From Thermoplasmatales archaeon (GTDB taxonomy: Archaea > Thermoplasmatota > Penumbrarchaeia > Penumbrarchaeales > Penumbrarchaeaceae), in contig JAUVCN010000012.1 in NCBI GenBank assembly GCA_030595715.1, positions 1 to 38,732 of the forward strand: 38,732 nucleotides of DNA. The letters are read 5' to 3'. Of this stretch, positions 31,625 to 38,732 are shown one piece after another. Numbering within the stretch: position 1 is the first letter of the stretch; every line of letters begins with the position of its first letter. The translations under genes and the position numbers were made by a program. The notes under the pieces were generated by a model. The model was not told the origin of the DNA. It worked only from the letters and a program-made list of their open reading frames with translations, and did not search any database.

Positions 31625-34135
31625 TCATTCCTCTTCATCCCAATCCATATCTTCTTCTGAAGAACCTCCCTTTTTTACGACGACAATGATTACCATCGAG
31701 ATCAGAGATACGGCAGCAAGTGCTATCAGCACATAGAGGAAGAGGTTAGGATCCTTTTCTTCCCCCTCTGCATCATCATCAACTGGTTCGATATCATCAT
31801 CCAGAGGATCAATATCATTATCTGGAATGGTAGAGTTATCATCCGGCCCCGGATCATCCGGGATTGTAGTGTTATCATCGGGATCGGTATCATTTACCAG
31901 AGGTGTGACATTCCCATCATCTGTATCGTTGATATGGGTGATTATCACCAAAGGTCCTGTGATCGTTCCTTTCTCACCTAGAAGATCTGTGACATTGAGA
32001 AGAATTTCATGAGATCCTACCGGCAGATCAAGATATAACGAGGAACCATTCCCGAGGAATCCAGAGATATTTGAATACCAGCTGAAAATATTATCATCAC
32101 CATAGGGAATATCCGGATCATCTGCAGAGCCATTGAGATAGAACATATCACCCGTGAACACAGGTTCTGAAGGCATTTCTATTGATAGACCGGATGGCGC
32201 ATCATTCACTGGAAGAACATCGATCATTATTGTTTGAAATATTGTGCCTTCATCGAAATGAGCGGTGAAATTTCCCATCTCATATCCGCTCCAGTTGGAG
32301 TTAGGAATGATCAACGCTCTATGCTCCAGTGGATCGAAGTTGACAGTAAGGTTCCCTCTCCCTTTGTATGAATAATTGATCAGTTCATTATCAATATCAA
32401 CAACCCAATTTGAGAGATCCAATAAATATTCATTGTCTTCCTGGAATTGAAAATTCATTAATGGGCTTACGTATCTCGGAGGATCATCCACTCCCAATAT
32501 GGCAAGTGACAGGTTCACCTCATCGTATCCACCATTTCCATCAGATAAATTGAGACATACCCAGCAGGATCCAACATCATCATTTTCGGGGAACCCTGAA
32601 AGAACCATGTCAATATTATCGAATTCCAACCATGTTGCATTGGATGAAAATTCCCAGATAGAACCCTCCTCATTATCATGGGCCATCATGAATTCATAAT
32701 ACCAATCCTCGATCGCAGATGAGAGGTTCTGCGTAATTATCTTGGGAGGGGTGTTATTGACCCTCAATGAGATGTTCTCATCATCGAATCCACCCATCCC
32801 ATCTGAGATGTTGATATGAACAAAGAAAAGACCAACATCCAGGTTGTTCGGTAACCCTGTAAGATTCCCCGATGTTGAATTCAAATTCAACCAGGAAGCA
32901 TTGGTTCTCATCATGAATTCGATAGGATCAAGGTCCGGATCGCGAGCATCTATCGAGATCAGAAAAAAAGAATCCTCATCGGTGAAGGTAGTTCCTGTAA
33001 TATTCAAAATCGGGGGATGATTCACGTATTCTCCCAATAACCAGGGACTGAACGTTACATTAATGGAAACGTTGTCCCCCGTTCCAGTGGGATTCATTGA
33101 TGGTTCATATGGCCCTGTGTGATTTCCCCAGTAATTGTGAGTCGCATTGATAGCAACAGATGTGGAGGAACAGTTCATTCCCCACTCCGTGTTATTGATG
33201 AAGGAATTTCTATGAACGTGAACATTGGTCGATGTCTGGTATGATCTGATACCTTCATTATTCTCGATGAACAGGTTGTCCGCTATGAGGTTCCTGTCAG
33301 CTCCATTTGACAGGCCCAATCCAATATCAGTTCCCATGAAAGAGTTGTTATGGACCACATTATCTGTTGATGAACTGATCATCAAACCTGATCTACCCGG
33401 ATCGGCATTTGAGAATTCATTCCAACCGATATCATATCCCTGAGAATTGAACAATGACAGATGATAGCGATTGTTGTTGAATTCATTCCGGGTAACCTCA
33501 ACTCCCATTGCATTCATGTAGATGATGCCTCCAATAGCACTGGTATTGAAGGTATTGTCCCTGATGATGTTCCCATTGGCTCCTCTTTCTGATCTCACGC
33601 CATATCCATTCATTAAGAATGTGTTATTTGCCAGAACATTTTCCGGTCCACTATTAAAATAAACTGCATTGTTATTGTTATTCTGGAATAGATTTCCATG
33701 AACGTGGCATCCGGTGGAATAAAAACCCACTCCTGCAAATTCATGATGGGGTGACCCTTCCCTGAACTGAAATCCAGTTACATTCACACCGTTGGCAGTT
33801 ATGTGGAACAGGTCCTGATGGTCCAGAGTATTGTTTCCATCCAGGATCGTCTTCAATGTTCCATTTCCTATCAGGGTAATACCGCGATAAATATTGACAG
33901 CCTCATAGTAGATCCCGTCGTAGACCCTGATCACATCTCCATCGGATGCTGTATCAACCGCATCCTGTATGGTTGTATGATCACCAGTTCCATCCTTTGC
34001 TACGATGATCGTGGAACTGATGGATGATGAGAATGTTACTGTTCCAGATTCTCCGTCAGCGATTGATGAAGCAATAGATCCCATGGATAACTGGATCAGG
34101 ATCAGGCATATCAGGAAAAATGCGGAAGCTCTCAT
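31625..34135 (-). CDS. NosD-type beta-helix/cadherin-like surface protein, membrane-anchored
   Basis: The 836-residue protein has a signal peptide (about 1-27). A parallel beta-helix follows at about 45-375, starting with the pectate-lyase-like entry TTIQDAVDTASDGDVIRVYDG and including NVLANNTFLMNGYGV and NIIRDNTF. It ends with NYWGNHTGPY. Next come two or three cadherin/dystroglycan-type modules (about 376-600, with FTDEDSFFLISIDARDPDLDP and VHINISDGMGGFDDE) and an Ig-like part. An Asp/Pro/Thr-rich stalk, one membrane helix (about 800-823) and an acidic tail complete it. GAGGGAT precedes the ATG at 34135. The architecture parallels the surface protein at 12.2-16.3 kb. A role in polymer binding is plausible; no active site was assigned. 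Confidence 0.85.
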   Translation of the reverse strand: MRASAFFLICLILIQLSMGSIASSIADGESGTVTFSSSISSTIIVAKDGTGDHTTIQDAVDTASDGDVIRVYDGIYYEAVNIYRGITLIGNGTLKTILDGNNTLDHQDLFHITANGVNVTGFQFREGSPHHEFAGVGFYSTGCHVHGNLFQNNNNNAVYFNSGPENVLANNTFLMNGYGVRSERGANGNIIRDNTFNTSAIGGIIYMNAMGVEVTRNEFNNNRYHLSLFNSQGYDIGWNEFSNADPGRSGLMISSSTDNVVHNNSFMGTDIGLGLSNGADRNLIADNLFIENNEGIRSYQTSTNVHVHRNSFINNTEWGMNCSSTSVAINATHNYWGNHTGPYEPSMNPTGTGDNVSINVTFSPWLLGEYVNHPPILNITGTTFTDEDSFFLISIDARDPDLDPIEFMMRTNASWLNLNSTSGNLTGLPNNLDVGLFFVHINISDGMGGFDDENISLRVNNTPPKIITQNLSSAIEDWYYEFMMAHDNEEGSIWEFSSNATWLEFDNIDMVLSGFPENDDVGSCWVCLNLSDGNGGYDEVNLSLAILGVDDPPRYVSPLMNFQFQEDNEYLLDLSNWVVDIDNELINYSYKGRGNLTVNFDPLEHRALIIPNSNWSGYEMGNFTAHFDEGTIFQTIMIDVLPVNDAPSGLSIEMPSEPVFTGDMFYLNGSADDPDIPYGDDNIFSWYSNISGFLGNGSSLYLDLPVGSHEILLNVTDLLGEKGTITGPLVIITHINDTDDGNVTPLVNDTDPDDNTTIPDDPGPDDNSTIPDNDIDPLDDDIEPVDDDAEGEEKDPNLFLYVLIALAAVSLISMVIIVVVKKGGSSEEDMDWDEEE

Positions 34136-34219
34136 GGTATCCCTCGGAATACTTCTCTCAGGGAGCAGGTCTTTTCGTGATTTATAAAAAGATTGGTATG
34201 ACCAATCGCAGAAATATCA

Positions 34220-35014
34220 TTATTTTCTGGGTTTGTAATGCCTTGTCAACCAACATGAAAGCCCATCAAGGCCGGGGAAAAGTACCCTCTCGTTGATATT
34301 TGCCTGGTCCAATTTATCCCGGACCTCCCATTTGATCTCCTTCGGGATCACTATCATCCTCCACAGGTCCTTGTTCCGATCAAGAAGGTCGGTCAATCTT
34401 CTCCTTGAATTTGACATCACCGAATGGAGGGAATACTGGTTCACCAACCTGTAATCCATGGAGGGAGGATCAAAGAATACCACGAAATCCTCATCGGAGA
34501 TCTCCCCGAATTCCTTCAAGGTCCCTGCCACATCGTTCAACATCTCCACGGTGAATCCATTGGCACCCTCCTCCTCCAGCTTTTCTTTCAGAACCTTTGG
34601 AAGTTTATCATGGAATTTAATATAATCCACCATGAGGATCGCCCCATCCTTATCATATTCATCAAGATCACATGTTGCAAAGTGAAGTGACACAAATGGA
34701 GAAAAGGTCCAATCCAGCAAACGTGTAGGCAGTCCATGATGCTGGGCGATCACAAGCCAGTTCCAGATCGAGAACTTGTCGGTCTTATCCATCCTGGCAT
34801 ATTTCTTAAAATTCCTTATCAGATGGAACTCGATATCCCAGTAATCCCCTCCAAGTCGTCTCAGGGAAGTATCTGGAATATGTTCGGATGAGCTTAGCCC
34901 CCTGAAAGCGAAATTTGACCTGTGTCTCTGGATGCTCTCATCCCAGGAATCCACATAGAGTTCCTCGATCAGTTCCGCCCACGAATCAACACGAATAATA
35001 TTTTCTGATGCCAT
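34220..35014 (-). CDS. FRG-domain protein
   Basis: The 264-residue protein is a complete FRG-domain protein. The name-giving motif is in NFAFRGLSSS (about 33-42). The central WLVIAQHHGLPTRLLDWTFSPFVSLHFA block, DYRLVNQYSLHSVMSN and the C-terminal VLFPGLDGLSCWL are all characteristic. FRG proteins are widespread in prokaryotic defence neighbourhoods and prophages, but no biochemical activity is established to my knowledge. The gene sits 54 bases downstream of the MutS2-like gene on the same strand, so read-through is possible; a weak own promoter cannot be excluded. No companion effector or restriction gene is visible. Confidence 0.85.
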   Translation of the reverse strand: MASENIIRVDSWAELIEELYVDSWDESIQRHRSNFAFRGLSSSEHIPDTSLRRLGGDYWDIEFHLIRNFKKYARMDKTDKFSIWNWLVIAQHHGLPTRLLDWTFSPFVSLHFATCDLDEYDKDGAILMVDYIKFHDKLPKVLKEKLEEEGANGFTVEMLNDVAGTLKEFGEISDEDFVVFFDPPSMDYRLVNQYSLHSVMSNSRRRLTDLLDRNKDLWRMIVIPKEIKWEVRDKLDQANINERVLFPGLDGLSCWLTRHYKPRK

Positions 35015-35068
35015 TTGGATCCCATCCGATGAACATAGATACGTCCAGAAATAGATTGCGCTATTGAA

Positions 35069-37048
35069 CTACTGGTCGAATTTGGACAGAACCGTGGAGT
35101 AGATCTCCTTCTCCTTCCCCTTTGATCTTGCCTCCAATTTCCTGAGGATCAGCTCGGGGGTTGACCTGGCATGTTTTCCGATCATGGGGGATCTGTCAAC
35201 TATCAGTTCATGACCCTCATCCAGACCTCTTGCTTCTATACCATCCACCCTGCAGTCCACAAATCGCAAGATCTCATCTGCCATATGGGTTACGACAACG
35301 GAATAGGCATCCCTTTTCTGCAATTCATCAACGAACACGCCAATGACCCTGGAAGCGGCTTCCAGTTCGGTCATGGCCTCAAGTTCATCTGCAAGGACTA
35401 AGGAACCCTGATCGACATCCAGCACAAGAGGCAGAAGCTCCTTCAGGAATCCCTCAAGACCACCTGCATCCAATCTTCTCCTGGGTTTGTAGAAGAAGAT
35501 ATCGGTGATATCCGGCAGAAAGGCCTTGTCCGCAGGGACAGGCAGACCCATCCGGGCCATGATCATGATCTGGGCCAATGTTTCAAGCAAGGTGGTCTTT
35601 CCACCGGAATTCGCTCCTGTCAACAGGGATGTCCTTGACCTGGAATTCTCTCTGAACGGGAACATGATACTTGCAAACCCGGGAACCGAACCCAGATGAT
35701 AATCGATCAACTGCCTTTGATTGGTCGATCTGATCATCAAATGACATGCATGGTAGATACCCAGCCACCCGTTGACTGCTTTGAATGGCTGAAGCTCATG
35801 GTCTTTTATGAAACACCCCATCCCAAATCTGAAATCGAGGTCAAGTGCCCATTTGATCTCCTCTTTTACCTGTTCCCACAGATCGGCCAGTTCAATGGCC
35901 ATATCCTGTTTCCTTCGGAATCTCTCACCCGCAGCTTCCTCCTCGATGTCGGAGATCATCCGTTCCAACGAGCTCTCATCTACTTTCAGAGGATAGCCCA
36001 TTGAGAATAGGTCCCTTCTCTGGCCCAATTCATTGAACACCATTTCTGCGGCTTTTTTCGAGTGCTCTCGATATATCTCCCGTAAAGCTGGAGGTTCATC
36101 AGAAGATAGTAATGAAAGGGTATCAGAGCCTGAAAGTGTCAGGTCCTCTATCCTTTCCTTCATCGCGGATTCGAGCTTTGACCTGATATCCTCTACGGTC
36201 TCCCTGATCTCATCGGGCCCTTTGATCTCCTTGGTGAGGCTGTTCATCTGTTCCAATTTCCCAAGGGCCATCGGTGAAGCCCCCTCCATGGAAAATATCT
36301 CCTGGAGCCTTGAAAGGGACCTCAACTGTTCCATTCTTCCCCCATAACGATCGAGGACCGTCTCGGGGACTATCCTCTCTGGTGCTGAATCCATGTGGAC
36401 AGAAGCTGCTATGGGGATCTGGGATTCGTCCATCTCCCTCAAATTATGGACAAGGACAAGCTCACCCTCCGCAGCAGGGTCCATCTCATCCGGAGAAAGG
36501 ACCAGACATCTCCGGTCCAATCCCATCTCCCTTACTCGTTGATAGGCTTCATCATCTTCCACTATCAGGATATAGTTCAATCTGGCATTGGTTCTCCTGG
36601 ACCTTTGACCCTTTCCAACGGATAACAGGCATCTTCGGACCTCTTCCCGATCCACGTCCTCCACCATGGATCCCATCTCAAAATGGTCCCTGGCCATGAT
36701 CTCACGAGATCGGAGGTCTCCGCATGGCAGTAGAAGAGATGTCCGATTTTTCCCACTGGGTGTCTGCATATAGGACCTTATCAGTTCGGATATTGACTGG
36801 TACACGGACCTTGACCCCTCTGTCCTAAGGATCGACCCTGGATCCTCTCCCCTGAAAGCCAGAACGAGCTCTACGGCCATCCTCTCCGAGATCCGTTCGA
36901 CGGAGGAAAGTGAAGTGACATCTCCCTCTGTTAGCATCCTGATAAGAGTATCCTTACCCCCTACGGTATCCCTAAGTGTAGCGATCCTTCCTTCTCCAAA
37001 ACCCTTGATGCTCAAAAGACAATTTAGATCCTCATCTAACCGACCCAC
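35069..37048 (-). CDS. MutS2-like ATPase with N-terminal helix-hairpin-helix region
   Basis: The 659-residue protein ends in a MutS-superfamily ATPase: Walker A TGANSGGKTT (477-486) followed by LARMGLPVPA-like spacing (IMARMGLPVPA), and Walker B SLVLADELEAMT (D554, E555), then VVVTHMADEIL. The loop after Walker A and the Pro-Ala match MutS2 rather than mismatch-repair MutS. Residues 1-65 contain a helix-hairpin-helix-like pair (LLSIKGFGEGRIATL, then LSSVERISERMAVEL). There is a long helical core and no Smr nuclease domain. It probably acts on branched DNA or recombination intermediates. The GTG start lies inside the KaiC-like gene (13-base overlap), so the two are translationally coupled. Confidence 0.85.
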   Translation of the reverse strand: MGRLDEDLNCLLSIKGFGEGRIATLRDTVGGKDTLIRMLTEGDVTSLSSVERISERMAVELVLAFRGEDPGSILRTEGSRSVYQSISELIRSYMQTPSGKNRTSLLLPCGDLRSREIMARDHFEMGSMVEDVDREEVRRCLLSVGKGQRSRRTNARLNYILIVEDDEAYQRVREMGLDRRCLVLSPDEMDPAAEGELVLVHNLREMDESQIPIAASVHMDSAPERIVPETVLDRYGGRMEQLRSLSRLQEIFSMEGASPMALGKLEQMNSLTKEIKGPDEIRETVEDIRSKLESAMKERIEDLTLSGSDTLSLLSSDEPPALREIYREHSKKAAEMVFNELGQRRDLFSMGYPLKVDESSLERMISDIEEEAAGERFRRKQDMAIELADLWEQVKEEIKWALDLDFRFGMGCFIKDHELQPFKAVNGWLGIYHACHLMIRSTNQRQLIDYHLGSVPGFASIMFPFRENSRSRTSLLTGANSGGKTTLLETLAQIMIMARMGLPVPADKAFLPDITDIFFYKPRRRLDAGGLEGFLKELLPLVLDVDQGSLVLADELEAMTELEAASRVIGVFVDELQKRDAYSVVVTHMADEILRFVDCRVDGIEARGLDEGHELIVDRSPMIGKHARSTPELILRKLEARSKGKEKEIYSTVLSKFDQ

Positions 37049-37644
37049 TCCCCCACCCCCGATTCCAACACCGCACCACCCTTGCTAAAAGGCCATTTTA
37101 TCGTTTTTATGGTTCTTCTCCCATCTGGACCTCTGGACATTTCCAGGATCCCTTCTGAAGTATGGTCTCCCGAATCGAAATATCGGGACCCACCGATCAC
37201 CAGGGTGGCCATACCCATATCCCTGGCCTTGGAAAGGACATTCTCGAGACCACTGAACCAGTGTTCCAATTCCCTCATACCCAGAACCTCTGGGCGATCC
37301 AATACAAGTCTCCTGACAGCACCATCTTCGATCAGTCCGAGAAGACGGTCAACCCCTTGCAGATCCCTCGTTTTCAAGAAAATGGGATCATCGGTCTCGA
37401 ACAATGCTTTGAAAGAGCGATTGCCTATCAAACCTCTAAGTGAGCTCACCAGAGGAACCGTGGTAAAGGATACGAAAAGACCCGGTTCGTTCTTTTCAAA
37501 TCCTCTTGAGATGAATCTCAGGGAAAGATTGATCTTTCCTGAACCTGGACCCCCAACAAGAGAAGTGACAGAACCCGAAGGTAGACCACCCCCTAGGGTT
37601 ACATCAATGTCATCGATCCCAATATCGAACATATCCGCAGCCAT
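37036..37644 (-). CDS. KaiC/RadA-like RecA-superfamily ATPase, altered P-loop
   Basis: The 202-residue single-domain protein starts with the KaiC-type entry IGIDDIDVTLGGGLPSGSVTSLVGGPGSGKINLS. The P-loop has its Lys but Ile where Ser/Thr binds magnesium (GPGSGKI, about residues 32-38), so hydrolysis may be impaired. A KaiC-like GLFVSFTT strand, a RRLVLDRPEVLG strand at the Walker B position, and a MATLVIGGS strand follow. It is shorter than typical KaiC-like proteins (about 230-250 residues). Its end overlaps the MutS2-like gene, which strongly suggests a joint role in DNA handling. A TATAGCTA-type element lies near 37674-37681. Confidence 0.75.
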   Translation of the reverse strand: MAADMFDIGIDDIDVTLGGGLPSGSVTSLVGGPGSGKINLSLRFISRGFEKNEPGLFVSFTTVPLVSSLRGLIGNRSFKALFETDDPIFLKTRDLQGVDRLLGLIEDGAVRRLVLDRPEVLGMRELEHWFSGLENVLSKARDMGMATLVIGGSRYFDSGDHTSEGILEMSRGPDGRRTIKTIKWPFSKGGAVLESGVGEWVG

Positions 37645-37728
37645 GTATAAGCCCCAACCCGATAGGAAGTGTGATAGCTATACAAACTAGAAAAAGGTTT
37701 ATGATAAGTTGGATGAAAATACCAATGA

Positions 37729-38004
37729 TCAGGACAAACCTTCTTCCCTCAATCTCTCCAGGATCCGTTTTTCCCGTTCTATGGCCTCCTGGGCGTCCCG
37801 TTCAAGAGATCCCTCCATCATCTCCTTGATCCTTTTCTGCTTCTGAAGCCACTGCTCCATGTTCGATCTGATAACCTCTGACGGATTGTAATGGTTCTCT
37901 TTGCAGAACTGAAAGAACTCCGTTGCGATATCCTCGAAATTCTGAGTGACAGCAATATGTATCTGATCACCGGGTTTATAGATCTTCGTTACTCTACGTC
38001 CCAC
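37729..38004 (-). CDS. Ribbon-helix-helix-like DNA-binding protein
   Basis: The 91-residue protein has an N-terminal strand (DQIHIAVTQNF), a helix, and a second helix NPSEVIRSNMEQWLQKQK, the arrangement of a ribbon-helix-helix fold with the typical SEVIR turn. A long charged helix (about 55-90, ERDAQEAIEREKRILERLREE) follows and may form a coiled coil. The GTG start is well supported: AAAGGAGGG lies 6 bases upstream, the strongest ribosome-binding site in the window. It precedes the KaiC/MutS2/FRG run on the same strand with an 84-base gap and could regulate it. That link is inference. Confidence 0.65.
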   Translation of the reverse strand: MGRRVTKIYKPGDQIHIAVTQNFEDIATEFFQFCKENHYNPSEVIRSNMEQWLQKQKRIKEMMEGSLERDAQEAIEREKRILERLREEGLS

Positions 38005-38177
38005 GGAGTGCCCTCCTTTCTCTGAACTGGATATTCGTTAAATTCGACGGGTCCATATTTATTGCTTTTGATTCCAGTATTGTCACATGATAATCTTCAT
38101 CGGATCAAAAACACGGGCTATCCGTGCATTTCAAATGGATGTGAAATCTAATTATGGATGCCACCATTACAGTGAGC

Positions 38178-38732
38178 ATGGCTGATGAAGAACCGGAGAA
38201 GGTCGCCAGGAAGAAGGTCCGAAAGAAAAAGAATGACCCTCATTCATGGAAAAGAAGATGGACCGCTATCGAAGTGAAGGACAGCGATGCCATTGAGAGG
38301 ATATCGAAGGATTACATGCATCATCTCTGGAAAGCTTCAACCGAAAGAGAGGCTGTACTCTACTGGAAGGAAAAATTGAAGGCATCTGGTTTCAAGGACC
38401 TGGACCGATCGAGGAAGATATCTCCGGGGGAGGGATTCTTCATCGATAATAGAGGAAAAGGAATACTGGTCGGAGTAGCCGGAAAAAAGGACATTACAGA
38501 AGGAGCGAACATCATCGTCTCTCATCTTGATTCACCCAGACTGGATCTGAAACCCAGACCGATAACTGGTGATGAGGATACGGGTCTGGGTCTTTTCAGG
38601 ACCCACTATTATGGTGGGATCAAGAAATATCACTGGGTGAACATACCTCTTGCCCTTAAGGGCAAGGTGGTTCGAGAAGATGGATCAAGTATCAATATTG
38701 ATATCGGCATGGATGAGAAGGACCCGGTGTTC
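38178..38732 (+). CDS. M18-family aminopeptidase (aspartyl aminopeptidase type), N-terminal part
   Basis: The gene runs off the window; about 185 residues are present. After a basic N-terminus (KVARKKVRKKKN), the fold shows the M18 landmarks: EGFFIDNRGKGILVGVAGKKD, the IIVSHLDSPRLDLKPRP block with the first metal-binding His, and RTHYYGGIKKYHW before the butterfly domain. M18 enzymes are dodecameric zinc aminopeptidases that remove Asp/Glu or other residues from peptides in the cytosol. ATG 38178 is used; an in-frame ATG at 38154 is possible and is preceded by GGATGTGA. The remaining metal ligands and the substrate pocket lie beyond the window. Confidence 0.85.
   Translation, partial: MADEEPEKVARKKVRKKKNDPHSWKRRWTAIEVKDSDAIERISKDYMHHLWKASTEREAVLYWKEKLKASGFKDLDRSRKISPGEGFFIDNRGKGILVGVAGKKDITEGANIIVSHLDSPRLDLKPRPITGDEDTGLGLFRTHYYGGIKKYHWVNIPLALKGKVVREDGSSINIDIGMDEKDPVF

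Noticed and set aside
1-38732. tRNA, rRNA, CRISPR array, insertion sequence, integrase or attachment repeats
   Set aside because: I scanned for T-loop-like GGTTCGAATCC patterns, regularly spaced direct repeats and transposase-like proteins and found none that hold up. Subtle box C/D or other small RNAs cannot be excluded by eye.

Overview
The window reads as a chromosomal segment of a mesophilic-looking, moderate-GC archaeon. The evidence is a family B DNA polymerase, RecA/KaiC-like ATPases, TATA-type promoters (several apparently leaderless), an archaeal-style HEPN/nucleotidyltransferase pair, an archaeal RelBE-like pair, a CDP-alcohol phosphatidyltransferase and large secreted NosD/FN3/LamG proteins with one C-terminal membrane anchor. 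The mix of big surface proteins, several peptidases (M24B, S9, M18) and HTH-STAND-TPR regulators suggests Thermoplasmatota, possibly a sediment lineage such as MBG-D. That assignment is inference; no rRNA or ribosomal protein gene lies in the window.

Layout. 0-4.1 kb: the end of a GT4-type glycosyltransferase facing a giant LamG/FN3 surface protein. 4.2-5.0 kb: a minus-strand set of RelB-like antitoxin, RelE-like toxin and IMPACT/YigZ-family protein behind a repeat-rich operator. 5.1-7.1 kb: a three-domain Xaa-Pro aminopeptidase and a small unknown gene. 7.2-12.1 kb: a RecA-fold protein with a ruined P-loop, a small helical partner, an orphan PAS histidine kinase on the other strand, and a divergent family B polymerase with no recognisable exonuclease sites and an altered motif C. 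12.2-16.3 kb: a NosD-type beta-helix surface protein. 16.3-17.3 kb: tandem flavodoxins. 17.3-21.4 kb (minus): an HTH-STAND-TPR regulator followed by an orphan beta-class DNA methyltransferase carrying a C-terminal SNase-like domain. 21.5-27.5 kb: an Ig/PKD surface protein, a small Cys-rich DUF6485-like protein, a LOG/TIGR00725 protein, a CDP-alcohol phosphatidyltransferase, an S9 peptidase and a small zinc-ribbon protein. 27.7-34.1 kb (by eye more AT-rich): an FG-GAP lipoprotein, a wHTH-MNT/HEPN pair, a ferredoxin, a 44-codon ORF with a membrane protein, and a second NosD/cadherin-like surface protein. 34.2-38.0 kb (minus): an RHH-like regulator, a KaiC-like ATPase, a MutS2-like ATPase with an N-terminal HhH region and an FRG-domain protein. 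The window ends inside an M18 aminopeptidase.

Themes. The four large surface proteins, the lipoprotein and the peptidases fit a particle- or detritus-associated heterotroph. Two separate loci pair a RecA-fold protein of degraded P-loop with a DNA-metabolism enzyme (PolB-like, MutS2-like). Several accessory or defence-type genes are scattered through the window (RelBE-like, MNT/HEPN, FRG, STAND plus methyltransferase-SNase fusion). I see no tRNA, rRNA, CRISPR array, insertion sequence or integrase, and no gene-free stretch longer than about 260 bases.
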